A stretch of DNA of 36,495 bases from Chloroflexota bacterium (GCA_026707745.1 JAPOWG010000053.1:1-36495), one strand, 5' to 3'; positions 24,196 through 31,676 are shown, counted from the stretch's first letter. Numbers and translations: made by a program. The notes: generated by a model from the letters alone, not told the origin.

Positions 24196-24882
24196 CTAGA
24201 CAGTTCCGTCGACGCGGACGCCGGGTCCCATCGTTGAAGTTAGCACAACGCGACGCACATAGGTCCCTTTTTGCGATTCCGGCTTGGAATTGCGGACCGT
24301 ATCCACCACCGCTTGCAAGTTCTCCTGCAGTTGTTCGTGCGAGAAACTGGCTTTGCCAACAGGCACGTGCAGATTGCCGGTTTTGTCATTACGGAACTCG
24401 ACCCGTCCCGCCTTTAACTCGTTGATCACGCGCGGCAAGTCATCGGCTGGCACGACTGTTCCGGCTTTGGGATTGGGCATCAAACCGCGGGGACCCAAAA
24501 TACGCGCGATTTGACCGACCTTGCGCATCATCGGCGGCGTAGCGATGGTGGCATCAAATTCCAGCCAGCCGTCGTTGCGTATCTGGTTGATCACTTCATC
24601 CGTTCCAATGATATCGGCGCCCGCCGCCAGCGTTGCATCGGCCTCGCTTTCATCCACAAAAGCCAGGATGCGTACGCTCTTGCCCGTGCCATGCGGCAGC
24701 ATCACCGTGGTACGCACTTGCTGATCGCTGTGTCGCGGATCAATGCCAAGGCGAAAATGGATTTCGATTGTTTCGTCAAACTTGGCAGTGGCGTTGCTCT
24801 TGACGATGCGCAGGGCTTCTTCCATCGGATAATTCTTCTGTCGATCGAATGCCGCCGCCGCTGTTTTGTATCTCTTGCCCAT
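24196..24882 (-). CDS. rplA: 50S ribosomal protein L1
   Basis: The 228-residue protein has the L1 start MGKRYKTAAAAFDRQKNY, the central motif GTDEVINQIRNDGWLEFD and the signature KAGTVVPADDLPRVINELKAGRVEFR. L1 forms the mobile stalk of the large subunit and often represses its own operon by binding the rplK leader. It follows rplK by about 100 nt and has an AGGAG ribosome binding site. It is the last gene of the tRNA-secE-nusG-rplK-rplA block before the terminator. Confidence 0.97.
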   Translation of the reverse strand: MGKRYKTAAAAFDRQKNYPMEEALRIVKSNATAKFDETIEIHFRLGIDPRHSDQQVRTTVMLPHGTGKSVRILAFVDESEADATLAAGADIIGTDEVINQIRNDGWLEFDATIATPPMMRKVGQIARILGPRGLMPNPKAGTVVPADDLPRVINELKAGRVEFRNDKTGNLHVPVGKASFSHEQLQENLQAVVDTVRNSKPESQKGTYVRRVVLTSTMGPGVRVDGTV

Positions 24883-24980
24883 GATCTCTTCTCCTAGTGG
24901 TTAGCGGGCGTCTGCCCTCCCACAATTTCAAAAATGAATCGCAATCTCGTTGTCGGATTAATACCACTATACTGCCGTGG

Positions 24981-25406
24981 TCATTCGGCGACCTTGATAC
25001 CCATCTGTCGCGCGGTGCCTTCGACCTGGCGCATGGCGCCTTCGATATCAATGGCGTTCATATCGGTCATCTTGACCTGCGCGATTTCCCGCACCTGGTC
25101 GCGGTTCAAGACAGCGACGGTCTCGGTGGCGGGGTTGGAGGCCGCCTTTTCCAAGCCAGCCGCCTTCTTGATCAAGAATGACGTGGGCGGGCTCTTCAGC
25201 GCAAACTTGAAAGAACCATCCGCAAAGACCGTGATCTCCGCCGGTACGATATCGCCCATCCGGTTGGAGGTGCGTCCGTTGTATTCCTTGCAGAACTGCA
25301 TCAGGTTGATGCCGTGCTGCGCCAGCGCCGGTCCAATTGGCGGCGCGGGGTTGGCTTTGCCAGCGGGGATTTGTAGCTTGACGATTGCTTTGATCTTTTT
25401 TGCCAT
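24981..25406 (-). CDS. rplK: 50S ribosomal protein L11
   Basis: The 141-residue protein starts [34 protein letters not shown] (conserved [20 protein letters not shown]) and continues with [13 protein letters not shown] and the C-terminal rRNA-binding domain ending [10 protein letters not shown]. It binds the GTPase-associated region of 23S rRNA. The start is decided by a strong GGAGG site 6-8 nt before this ATG; the open frame extends further upstream but without a signal. An imperfect inverted repeat lies in the gap between nusG and this gene. Confidence 0.97.
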   Translation of the reverse strand: MAKKIKAIVKLQIPAGKANPAPPIGPALAQHGINLMQFCKEYNGRTSNRMGDIVPAEITVFADGSFKFALKSPPTSFLIKKAAGLEKAASNPATETVAVLNRDQVREIAQVKMTDMNAIDIEGAMRQVEGTARQMGIKVAE

Positions 25407-25426
25407 GTCCGTTACCTCCGTAATAT

Positions 25427-25518
25427 CCCCCATCCCCAACCCTTCCCCCAAAATGAGGGAAGGGAGCCACGGTATTTTGAAGTCCCTCCCTCTCTCGGGG
25501 AAGGATTTAAGGTGGGGG
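25427..25518. repeat. Imperfect inverted repeat between nusG and rplK
   Basis: The left arm begins CCCCCATCCCCAACCC and runs to the AGGGAAGGGA segment; the right arm reads inward from its far end as CCCCCACCTTAAATCC. Each arm itself holds C-rich and G-rich tracts (CCTTCCCC, GAGGGA) that can pair, so the transcript could fold into nested hairpins. This kind of C-tract/G-tract element resembles known interspersed intergenic repeats, but a genome search is needed to call a family. It sits in the transcript between two translation genes. Confidence 0.6.
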
Positions 25519-25523
25519 CAATC

Positions 25524-26207
25524 CTACATGCGTTCCACTTCCATAAAGCTGAGCACAACAGCGGTTTCGCGACCGAAGAAATCAACCATGACGCGCACTT
25601 TCTCGCGGCCGGAATCGATGGACGCCACCGTGCCGGGAAAATCGTTGAATGGTCCCCCGACTATGCGCACGCGCTCGCCGATCTTGTAATCGACCTTGAC
25701 CACCATGTCTTCGGAATCCATCCGATCCATGATGCGCTTGACCTCTTCGTCGCGCAGCGGCGTCGGCTGATTCTCGCCCCCGACAAAGCCAACCACGCCC
25801 GGCGTATTGCGCACCGTGTACCAGGCGTCCTTGTCCAACTCAGCTTCTTCCTTATTCCAGCGCATCTGTACCATGACATAACCGGGGAAGACGCGTTTCT
25901 CCACGGTGCGGCGTTTGCCGTCCTTGACCTCGATTTCATCTTCAGTGGGGATCAGCACATCGTAGATTTGATCTTGCATGCCCATACTGTCAATGCGCTG
26001 ACGCAAGGCGTGTTCGACTTTCTTTTCGTAGCCGGAATAGCAGTGGATGAAAAACCAACTACGCTTGGAATCGTCCTCGTCGCCGCCATCGTCAAGTACG
26101 ATGTTCAATCCTTCGACGTCTTCTTCCGGCCCTGTCGCATCATCCATATAGACCGGATTGGGATCGTAGTCGGTCGCTTGCTGTATGTCTTTCGGTTGTT
26201 CGCTCAT
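25524..26207 (-). CDS. nusG: Transcription termination/antitermination protein NusG
   Basis: The 227-residue protein has an acidic N-terminal extension of about 45 residues, then the NGN domain (WFFIHCYSGYEKKVEHALRQ, RRTVEKRVFPGYVMV, YTVRNTPGVVGFVG) and a C-terminal KOW domain (GERVRIVGGPFNDFPGTV). It binds RNA polymerase and modulates elongation, and links transcription to Rho and ribosomes. The ATG at 26207 follows an AGAGA-like site; a TTG five codons upstream is less likely. It is 127 nt downstream of secE, the classical order. The acidic extension is longer than in the smallest NusG proteins. Confidence 0.96.
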   Translation of the reverse strand: MSEQPKDIQQATDYDPNPVYMDDATGPEEDVEGLNIVLDDGGDEDDSKRSWFFIHCYSGYEKKVEHALRQRIDSMGMQDQIYDVLIPTEDEIEVKDGKRRTVEKRVFPGYVMVQMRWNKEEAELDKDAWYTVRNTPGVVGFVGGENQPTPLRDEEVKRIMDRMDSEDMVVKVDYKIGERVRIVGGPFNDFPGTVASIDSGREKVRVMVDFFGRETAVVLSFMEVERM

Positions 26208-26334
26208 AATTCTCTTCTTCAATAGGCCCTCTCGCCCGTTGGACTATGGGCCAGACTCCTTGCCGTGGACCGGCGAAGGATTGCTCCACCGCCCTACGGT
26301 CAGTATTGATCTGACTTAAGTGGCGGCTAATTGC

Positions 26335-26721
26335 CTAAATCGAGCCGCGGCGGATCATTAGCAAGGCAAAGCCCACCATAGCAACAATAACCGCCAACAG
26401 CATCCAGGCGTAACCGGGGTTAAGCCCAATGCGCATGAATTCGGACCAGATCACAGCCAAAATGCCCAGAAATATGGCGGAAGCAATGGTGACGTTGATG
26501 CAAAGTATGGTCAAGCGCCGCGTATCTTCGCGGTTGGGCCATGCCACCTTGTTCAACTCCGACCGGACATTCACAAAATAGTCCACCATTTGGTAGAGCG
26601 GGCGGGTCATGGTATTGCCCTGCGGCTCCGGCTTGCCCTTCTTGATCTTGCGCGTCCGGCGCCCCGGGGTCGCTGCGCCCTTCCGTTCGGTGATCGCACC
26701 CTCGCTCTTGTCCGCTGCCAT
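26335..26721 (-). CDS. secE: Preprotein translocase subunit SecE
   Basis: The 128-residue protein has a basic, lysine/arginine-rich N terminus (RKIKKGKPEPQ), the conserved amphipathic helix FVNVRSELNKVAWPNREDTRR and a transmembrane helix (ILCINVTIASAIFLGILAVIW), followed by a second hydrophobic stretch near the C terminus. Most single-span SecE proteins lack that second stretch. SecE clamps SecY in the export channel. The ATG at 26721 has a strong GAGGAGG site 7-9 nt upstream, so I prefer it to the open-frame extension to 26772. It lies between tRNA-Trp and nusG. Confidence 0.93.
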   Translation of the reverse strand: MAADKSEGAITERKGAATPGRRTRKIKKGKPEPQGNTMTRPLYQMVDYFVNVRSELNKVAWPNREDTRRLTILCINVTIASAIFLGILAVIWSEFMRIGLNPGYAWMLLAVIVAMVGFALLMIRRGSI

Positions 26722-26766
26722 GGTTCCGGCCTCCTCGCAAACTCTTTTCGGCGATTGCCGATGAAT

Positions 26767-26792
26767 AAACACCGTCTCGGCGGACGGTGTTT
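26767..26792. terminator. Stem-loop between tRNA-Trp and secE
   Basis: A perfect 10-bp stem (AAACACCGTC / GACGGTGTTT) encloses the loop TCGGCG. On the minus strand it is followed by ATTCAT, so the stem itself provides a short TTTATT tail. It could end the tRNA transcript, attenuate entry into secE-nusG, or mark a processing site. Confidence 0.55.
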
Positions 26793-26803
26793 AAGGATCT
26801 CGT

Positions 26804-26876
26804 CAGGGGCAGAAAGACTCGAACTCTCGACCTACGGTTTTGGAGACCGTCGCTCTACCAACTGAGCTATACCCCT
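26804..26876 (-). tRNA. tRNA-Trp (anticodon CCA)
   Basis: The 73-nt cloverleaf pairs AGGGGTA with TGCCCCT at the acceptor, has the anticodon stem ACGGT/ACCGT with loop CTCCAAA, and a T-arm with GTTCGAGTC. The 3' CCA is not encoded, and the discriminator is G. Confidence 0.95.
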
Positions 26877-26926
26877 ATGCTATCGGCGCGTCCCATGATT
26901 ACTATACACCAATACGCGGCGCAATT

Positions 26927-27088
26927 CTACTTGGTTTCGCGGTACAGCACATGCTTGCGCAAGTAGGGATCATATTTGCGCAATTCGAGGCGCCCCTGCG
27001 TATTGCGCCGGCTCTTCTCGGTGATATACATGTGACCGCTTTCCGTGCTGCGCAGCTTGACGACGATGCGCTGTCCCTTCTTCGCCAT
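26927..27088 (-). CDS. rpmG: 50S ribosomal protein L33
   Basis: This 53-residue protein begins [20 protein letters not shown] and ends [13 protein letters not shown], with the conserved [10 protein letters not shown] segment, matching L33 in full. It lacks the zinc-binding CxxC pairs found in some L33 proteins, so it is the C-minus form. An AAGGGAAG site lies 5 nt before the ATG. It sits between tRNA-Thr (GGT) and tRNA-Trp, an arrangement common upstream of secE in many bacteria. It is a component of the large subunit near the E site. Confidence 0.95.
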   Translation of the reverse strand: MAKKGQRIVVKLRSTESGHMYITEKSRRNTQGRLELRKYDPYLRKHVLYRETK

Positions 27089-27129
27089 GATCTTCCCTTT
27101 AGCTAATCACCTGCATCTCTCTGGACAAG

Positions 27130-27201
27130 AGCCTCCGATGAGATTTGAACTCATGACCTCGCCCTTACCAAGGGAGCGCTCTACCCCTGAGCTACGGAGG
27201 C
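27130..27201 (-). tRNA. tRNA-Thr (anticodon GGT)
   Basis: The 72-nt cloverleaf has acceptor GCCTCCG/CGGAGGC, D-arm GCTC/GAGC, anticodon loop TTGGTAA and T-arm ATGAG/CTCAT. Its anticodon stem CTCCC/GGGCG has one T-C mismatch at positions 28 and 42. CCA is not encoded. Confidence 0.9.
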
Positions 27202-27267
27202 GTGCAACCGCGTATTCGCTGAACAACTTTGCTTCGTCGCTACCAGCAAAGCGGTGCGCAACGATAG

Positions 27268-27350
27268 TGGGCCGGACTGGATTCGAACCAGTGTAGGCTC
27301 TCGCCAGCGAATTTACAGTCCGCCCCCTTTAGCCACTCGGGCACCGACCC
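27268..27350 (-). tRNA. tRNA-Tyr (anticodon GTA)
   Basis: An 83-nt class II tRNA with acceptor GGGTCGG/CCGGCCC, anticodon stem GCGGA/TTCGC with loop CTGTAAA, a long variable arm and a T-arm CTGG-TTCGAAT-CCAG. Discriminator A; CCA is not encoded. Confidence 0.95.
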
Positions 27351-27373
27351 ATCTCATGCGGCTGTTAAAGCCT

Positions 27374-27446
27374 AGCCACCACTGGGACTCGAACCCAGAA
27401 CAACCTGTTTACAAAACAGGTGCTCTGCCAATTGAGCTATGGTGGC
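27374..27446 (-). tRNA. tRNA-Thr (anticodon TGT)
   Basis: The 73-nt cloverleaf has acceptor GCCACCA/TGGTGGC, a fully paired anticodon stem CCTGT/ACAGG with loop TTTGTAA, and T-arm CTGGG/CCCAG. It is the first gene of the tRNA-rpmG-secE-nusG-rplK-rplA block. CCA is not encoded. Confidence 0.95.
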
Positions 27447-27457
27447 ATAGCCGATGC

Positions 27458-27486
27458 AGTATAGCATGGCGGCAGAGCATGCTCAA
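27458..27486 (-). promoter_or_regulatory. Likely promoter of the tRNA and translation block
   Basis: On the minus strand TTGAGC (27481-27486) is followed after 17 nt by TATACT (27458-27463), 11 nt before the tRNA-Thr 5' end. The short distance fits a stable-RNA promoter with a brief leader. Confidence 0.6.
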
Positions 27487-27571
27487 GGACATTTCCCGGG
27501 AGCGGTAGCGCCAAGTATTCTACGACGGCGCCTTGGCCATGTCAAGTGCGCGCGCGACCGGGCAGCGCGGG

Positions 27572-28483
27572 CTATTCGGAAGCATCCGGATCCAGGAAAT
27601 CCTCGGCCGTATAAGCTGGATCAGGATAGTTATAGAAGCCGCGACCTGTTTTCATACCCAAGTCGCCGCGTTCTACCTTTTCCGTCAAAATTGGGCGGGG
27701 CAGATCGTCCGGATCGCCAGTTTCTTCGGCGTAACGCATTTCGATATCGTAGATGACGTCCAGGCCGATGCGATCCATCTGCGCGAAGGGCGGCGGCTGC
27801 TCGCGTCCGAATTTGATCATCCAGGCGCGGTCGATATCTTCCACCGCCGCGATGCCGCTGTCGGCCACTTTCATCACCTCTTTTTTGATCGCTCGCCAGA
27901 CGCGGTTGAAAATGAAGCCCGTGCTTTCCCCCCTCACCCGCAGTGGCAAGACGCCAATGGCGCGGGCGAATGCGGACAGGGCATCCAGCACATCGTCGCG
28001 CGTAGAACTGCCGCCGCCGATTTCCACCATCGGGTTGTCCCAAACCGTCAGATAGAAATGCAAATTCGCTACTTGTTCCGGGCGCTCGGTAGCGTCTTCC
28101 AGGGCGCTGATACGGATGGACGAACTGTTGCTGGCGATGATCGCATGTTCGCGCGCCAGACCGTCGATTTGCCTGAACACCCTCCGTTTGAGTTCGAGCC
28201 GCTCCGGCACTGCCTCAATCGCCAGATCGGCAGCGCGGATGGCGAGGGAAAGATCCGTCTCATAACGCGAGTTACCCAGGATCGCGCTGCTCGCGTTCTC
28301 CGATTCGACGCCGGAAGCGACCCAATCGGCGACGATTCGCTCTTGAGCAGCCTTGGCATCCGCCAAAACGGAATCGTCGATGTCGAACAAAGTGACCGAA
28401 ATGCCGTTGCGCGCGATTTGCAAGGAAATCTGTCGACCCATCGTGCCCGCGCCGATCACCGCCACTCTCTTAATCTTGATCAT
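27572..28483 (-). CDS. 3-hydroxyacyl-CoA dehydrogenase family protein
   Basis: The 303-residue protein has the NAD-binding motif VAVIGAGTMGRQIS, the family LAIEAVPERLELK segment with the conserved glutamate, LHFY with the catalytic-type histidine near residue 147, and FIFNRVW with the conserved asparagine. A C-terminal domain with GLDVIYDI and KTGRGFYNYP completes the fold. Enzymes of this family oxidise 3-hydroxyacyl-CoA with NAD+, or act on related hydroxy acids. The usual HFFNP reads LHFYLTVW, so substrate choice may differ. The start overlaps the stop of the neighbouring paralogue by 14 nt. The frame remains open upstream to 28762, but MIKIKRVAVIGAG marks the true N terminus. Confidence 0.88.
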   Translation of the reverse strand: MIKIKRVAVIGAGTMGRQISLQIARNGISVTLFDIDDSVLADAKAAQERIVADWVASGVESENASSAILGNSRYETDLSLAIRAADLAIEAVPERLELKRRVFRQIDGLAREHAIIASNSSSIRISALEDATERPEQVANLHFYLTVWDNPMVEIGGGSSTRDDVLDALSAFARAIGVLPLRVRGESTGFIFNRVWRAIKKEVMKVADSGIAAVEDIDRAWMIKFGREQPPPFAQMDRIGLDVIYDIEMRYAEETGDPDDLPRPILTEKVERGDLGMKTGRGFYNYPDPAYTAEDFLDPDASE

Positions 28484-29447
28484 CACCAGTTCCTCGCGGC
28501 GTGAAGATCTGCGGCGGCAACTCAGCCAGCAACTGGTTGAGCGCCGCGTAACGTTTGTCGCGCTCCAGCAGCAGCATGTCTCGTTCTTCTTCACTGTATT
28601 CGTAAAAGCCGGCCAGGCTCTTGGCGCCGTGACGCCCGGCCTCGACGACCCTTCGCAACAGTTCGGGCGGCTGCCACTCCTCGCCCAAGCCCCGCTCCAA
28701 CACTGCAAAGATGCTCGAATAAACGTCCAATCCAGCCATGTCCGCAATCTGGAAGGGACCATAAAATGGCAAGCGGAAACCGAAACTGCCGCGGACCAAT
28801 TCGTCCAATTCCCTCGGCGTCGCCAAGCCTTCAGCTACGCAGGCGACCGCTTCGCGGAAGAGCGCAAACTGAATGCGATTGGCCACAAAGCCGGGAGCGC
28901 TTCCGACCGCCGCCGGACGTTTACCGATCGCCAGCAGAAACTCGCGCAGCCGTTCGACAACCGCCTCATCGGTTCGCGACGAGGGAATGATTTCCACCGC
29001 TGGCGTCCATTCCGGCGGATTGAACCAGTGCATGCCCAGGAAGCGCTCATCCTGGTTGACGAAGGCCGCGAGGTCATCTATGGGCAGCGACGACGTATTT
29101 GTCGCGATGATGGCAGCGAGGGGCGCGTCCCTGTCGCAGGCGGAAAGCACCTCGCGCTTGATGTCGATGTTTTCCGGCACTGCTTCCAGGACCAACTCGG
29201 CATCGGCGACCGCAGTTGCCAGGTCCTTTGCCGTTCTCACGGCGGCTGCCCTGTCCAGGACGGATGGCTCAAGCAAACCCGCGTCTACATGCGCCCTGAC
29301 ACGGCGAGCGAGTCGCTTCAAGGCCAACTCGGATAACTCAGGACACCCGTCAACGAGTACGACATCCATGCCCGCTACGGCGAAGCATTCGGCGATTCCC
29401 AGGCCCATCGTCCCGGCACCGATGATGGCTGCGCGTTGTGGCATCAT
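28470..29447 (-). CDS. 3-hydroxyacyl-CoA dehydrogenase family protein
   Basis: The 325-residue protein is the upstream member of a tandem pair. It shows AAIIGAGTMGLGIAECF at the N terminus, LVLEAVPENIDIKREV, the active-site MHWFNPPEW with its histidine near residue 144, and GFVANRIQ with the conserved asparagine. The C-terminal domain contains GPFQIADMAGLDVY and SLAGFYEYSE. It probably oxidises a 3-hydroxyacyl-CoA or similar substrate with NAD+. Start codon ATG has AGGAG five nt upstream. The 14-nt overlap with the next gene suggests coupled expression of the two enzymes. No beta-oxidation thiolase or hydratase is present in this window. Confidence 0.9.
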   Translation of the reverse strand: MMPQRAAIIGAGTMGLGIAECFAVAGMDVVLVDGCPELSELALKRLARRVRAHVDAGLLEPSVLDRAAAVRTAKDLATAVADAELVLEAVPENIDIKREVLSACDRDAPLAAIIATNTSSLPIDDLAAFVNQDERFLGMHWFNPPEWTPAVEIIPSSRTDEAVVERLREFLLAIGKRPAAVGSAPGFVANRIQFALFREAVACVAEGLATPRELDELVRGSFGFRLPFYGPFQIADMAGLDVYSSIFAVLERGLGEEWQPPELLRRVVEAGRHGAKSLAGFYEYSEEERDMLLLERDKRYAALNQLLAELPPQIFTPRGTGDDQD

Positions 29448-29531
29448 ATGAACTCCTGGATAGCAGTCGATCAGCCCCTGCCGATCAAATTCTCAGTCGG
29501 CTTAGAAAGGGCTTCACACCTAGAATAGGAA

Positions 29532-29554
29532 CGGGCGACCCGATGGGTCGCCCG
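29532..29554. terminator. Hairpin between the coiled-coil gene and the dehydrogenase pair
   Basis: A perfect 10-bp stem (CGGGCGACCC / GGGTCGCCCG) has loop GAT. On the minus strand it is followed by TTCCTATTCT, a moderate T-rich tail, so it probably ends transcription of the coiled-coil gene. Confidence 0.55.
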
Positions 29555-29682
29555 CCAAGAAATCCACCAACCGGATAACTCAGGCTAGACAAGTCCAAGA
29601 ACGCGGAAGACCCCAGCCGGAGTCCTCCGCCTCATTTTATGCGGTAAGCGATTAATCTACACTAAAAAGCCGCAGCGACGGC

Positions 29683-30474
29683 CTAGCGGCGCCTACCGGG
29701 GTGGCGTCCGCGCCGGCCATCCACCAGGAGCGTTTCCATTGCGCTGTACTGCGACTCATAGGAATAGGCTTGCATCTGCGAGGCCTGAACGCCCGCCGCG
29801 ACGATCGTCCCGCAACCCAGATTCGGGTTATTGAGACATGTCAGCACATCGTGCCCAGGCAATGTCTGCGTGATGATCACCTGCGTTCGCTCGGCGTAGG
29901 AAACATGCTTTTCCTTCTCATGCAGCGCCTGTCGCCCTTCGTAGAACATGGCGCCGGCATCGCTGGCGACAGCCATGCGCGTCAGTGAAGCGGCGAACAG
30001 CTCCCGCTGGCTCAGGTTGAACTGTCGCTCGGACGTCACAATCATGCTCACTTGGGGCGCTTGCTGGAGCCGCTCCAGCTCTTTCTGAGCTTCGCGCAAC
30101 TCTTTGTCAGTCACCACAAGCTGCTGATTGCGCTGCTGCAAGGCGCGCAGGGAATTGCCCCATCTGGCCTTGATCTGATCCCGCTCGTTGTGCAAAGCGC
30201 GGATCTTGTTGTAGGCGGCGTCGAGCTGTTGCGCGCTCTGCTGCAATGCGCGCGATTCATTCTCCAGCGCCGCTTGAGTCTGGGCGAGTTTATTCTGTGT
30301 CACAGCGAGCTCGCGCTGACTCGCGGTCAATTCTTCATGGACCGCGGAAAGCTCGGTCATGAGGTTTTTGACGCCACCGACCACCATCACGGTTATGATG
30401 GCGAAGGCGATCAGCAGACCAAGCAGTCGTGACCAGAAAACTGACCTTGTCTTCGGGAAATCTTTGCCCTTCAT
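29683..30474 (-). CDS. Membrane-anchored coiled-coil protein of unknown function
   Basis: I do not recognise a family. From the ATG at 30474 (GGAGG site 6-7 nt upstream) the 263-residue product has one membrane span at about residues 17-37 (LLGLLIAFAIITVMVVGG), then a long coiled coil (about 40-140) with heptad-rich segments such as ELSAVHEELTASQRELAV. A globular tail follows, ending in a glycine/arginine-rich tip (RRGRHPGRRR). The tail has two cysteines (CLNNPNLGC) that could form a disulfide outside the membrane. It is preceded by a good promoter and followed by a hairpin, so it is probably a single-gene unit. Confidence 0.75.
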   Translation of the reverse strand: MKGKDFPKTRSVFWSRLLGLLIAFAIITVMVVGGVKNLMTELSAVHEELTASQRELAVTQNKLAQTQAALENESRALQQSAQQLDAAYNKIRALHNERDQIKARWGNSLRALQQRNQQLVVTDKELREAQKELERLQQAPQVSMIVTSERQFNLSQRELFAASLTRMAVASDAGAMFYEGRQALHEKEKHVSYAERTQVIITQTLPGHDVLTCLNNPNLGCGTIVAAGVQASQMQAYSYESQYSAMETLLVDGRRGRHPGRRR

Positions 30475-30521
30475 ACATGACCTCCTAATAATCATTCAAT
30501 TTGTACGGGAGAATTTCCTAG

Positions 30522-30550
30522 ATTCTACCAGATATATGGCTAACTTCCAA
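30522..30550 (-). promoter_or_regulatory. Likely promoter of the coiled-coil gene
   Basis: On the minus strand TTGGAA (30545-30550) is spaced by 17 nt from TAGAAT (30522-30527), about 48 nt before the coiled-coil protein's start codon, and just after the sdhB stop. Confidence 0.55.
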
Positions 30551-30551
30551 A

Positions 30552-31295
30552 TTATTGTACCTCATTTGGTCGAATAATGCCGTCGGTTCTGCCTTTTCGG
30601 ATGGCCAACTTGACCTCGCCGATGGCTCGGGTGACTTCAATATCGCGCGGACAGGCGGGCGTGCAGTTAAAAATGGTGCGGCAGCGCCAAACGCCGTCGG
30701 GCTCGCTAAGGACATCAAGGCGCTCTTTCCCAGCTTGATCGCGGGTATCAAATATGAAGCGGTGCGCCCCGACGATCGCAGCCGGACCGACGTAATGTCC
30801 GTTGGCCCAAAAGCTGGGGCAGGAAGTTGTGCAGCAAGCGCAGAGGATGCACTTGGTGGAATCATCGAAGAGCTCGCGATCCTCCTGTGTCTGCAGCCGT
30901 TCGCGTCCGTCCTCCGGCACCGGATCCTCATTGACGAAGAAGGGCATGACTCGCTTGTAATGGTCGAAGAACGGTTCCATATCGACGATCAGATCTTTGA
31001 TCACGGGCAATCCCAGAATCGGCTCGATTTGCACGCGTTCCCCGACATCTTGAATGAGCATCTTGCAAGCCAGACGATTAACGCCGTTGATGCGCATGGC
31101 ATCGGAGCCGCAGACGCCGTGCGCGCAGGAGCGCCGCAGCGACAGGGAACCGTCCTGTTCCCATTTGATGCGATGCAGCATCTCGAGGACGCGATCGGCG
31201 GGATCTACGTCAGACAGGACAAATTCCTGCCAATAAGGCTTTTCCTGGCCAGGAACTTCCGGGTTCTGCCGTCTGATTTTGAAGGTTACGTCCAT
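30552..31295 (-). CDS. sdhB: Succinate dehydrogenase iron-sulfur subunit
   Basis: The 247-residue protein has the [2Fe-2S] ligand set CAHGVCGSDAMRINGVNRLAC-like region near residues 57-77 (key C-x4-C and distal C), then CILCACCTTSCP near residue 150 and CRTIFNCTPACP near residue 205 for the [4Fe-4S] and [3Fe-4S] clusters. All cluster cysteines are present. It carries electrons from the SdhA flavin to quinone in respiratory complex II. It is separated from sdhA by about 425 nt, unusual for this operon, and its start is partly duplicated upstream. Confidence 0.96.
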   Translation of the reverse strand: MDVTFKIRRQNPEVPGQEKPYWQEFVLSDVDPADRVLEMLHRIKWEQDGSLSLRRSCAHGVCGSDAMRINGVNRLACKMLIQDVGERVQIEPILGLPVIKDLIVDMEPFFDHYKRVMPFFVNEDPVPEDGRERLQTQEDRELFDDSTKCILCACCTTSCPSFWANGHYVGPAAIVGAHRFIFDTRDQAGKERLDVLSEPDGVWRCRTIFNCTPACPRDIEVTRAIGEVKLAIRKGRTDGIIRPNEVQ

Positions 31296-31307
31296 TCGTT
31301 CACGTCC
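31275..31307 (-). repeat. Degenerate direct repeat, copy at the sdhB start
   Basis: This copy covers the sdhB start codon and the codons for MDVTFKI. It matches 31657-31690 with 12 identical bases in the core (TAACCTTCAAAA on the minus strand) and identical flanking blocks, with one indel. Confidence 0.55.
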
Positions 31308-31310
31308 AGT

Positions 31311-31574
31311 TCACATTTGGATTAGCAAGTTTAGCGCCAAGAGATACATTAAGAGCGCGATACAAGCCGCGAAAATGACGCGGTATTCTTTTGATAGGGA
31401 TGTGATGCAATATCCTATTTTCACGGATTCCACAAGCGCCGCCCCCGCTGCCTTGAAGAGGAATCTTAGCATGAGCAACATGATGTAAAGAACATGCAAA
31501 TATATGTAACGAGCAAGCAAGCCGATTAATCGCCATTGCGAAATTAGGATTCTCACGATCGGTCTATTCATCAT
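31311..31574 (-). CDS. Possible small membrane protein between sdhA and sdhB
   Basis: The 87-residue frame starts MMNRPIVRILISQWRLIG and has two hydrophobic segments, about residues 16-47 and 66-86. The intervening region (about 48-64) is polar. I recognise no family, and it is too short and unlike SdhC or SdhD to be the anchor, which is encoded at 33617-34726. Base composition is A+T-richer than the neighbours, and there is no clear ribosome binding site. It lies inside about 380 nt flanked by a direct repeat of the sdhB start. It may be a real small gene, or chance coding in inserted DNA. Confidence 0.3.
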   Translation of the reverse strand: MMNRPIVRILISQWRLIGLLARYIYLHVLYIMLLMLRFLFKAAGAALVESVKIGYCITSLSKEYRVIFAACIALLMYLLALNLLIQM

Positions 31575-31580
31575 ATCGGT

Positions 31581-31676
31581 CTACTCTGGATTTGCAAGCG
31601 AACGGACCAGACTTAAAGATATTTTACGCATAAACGGCGCCCGGAGCTGATGTTTGGTTTTGAAGGTTAAATCCAT
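31581..31676 (-). pseudogene. Truncated duplicate of the sdhB 5' end
   Basis: A 31-codon frame begins MDLTFKTKHQ, against MDVTFKIRRQ in sdhB. In the first 36 nt I count about 27 identical bases, including a common CAG codon 10. After that the similarity stops and the frame ends at TAG. It looks like a drifted leftover of a duplicated sdhB start, possibly made when the intervening sequence arrived. Confidence 0.45.

Noticed and set aside
24934..25689. 251-codon open frame opposite rplK and nusG
   Set aside because: It is antisense to two well identified translation genes and has a serine/isoleucine-rich random composition.
28484..28762. N-terminal extension of the downstream dehydrogenase
   Set aside because: It overlaps its paralogue in another frame, is arginine-rich, and precedes the obvious N-terminal NAD-binding motif.
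28353..29336. Long plus-strand open frame opposite the dehydrogenase pair
   Set aside because: It mirrors the codon structure of the real genes and has no domain or ribosome binding site.
31300..31536. Alternative 78-codon frame between sdhA and sdhB
   Set aside because: It overlaps the 87-codon frame, is rich in histidine and arginine, and lacks any ordered pattern; at most one of the two can be real.
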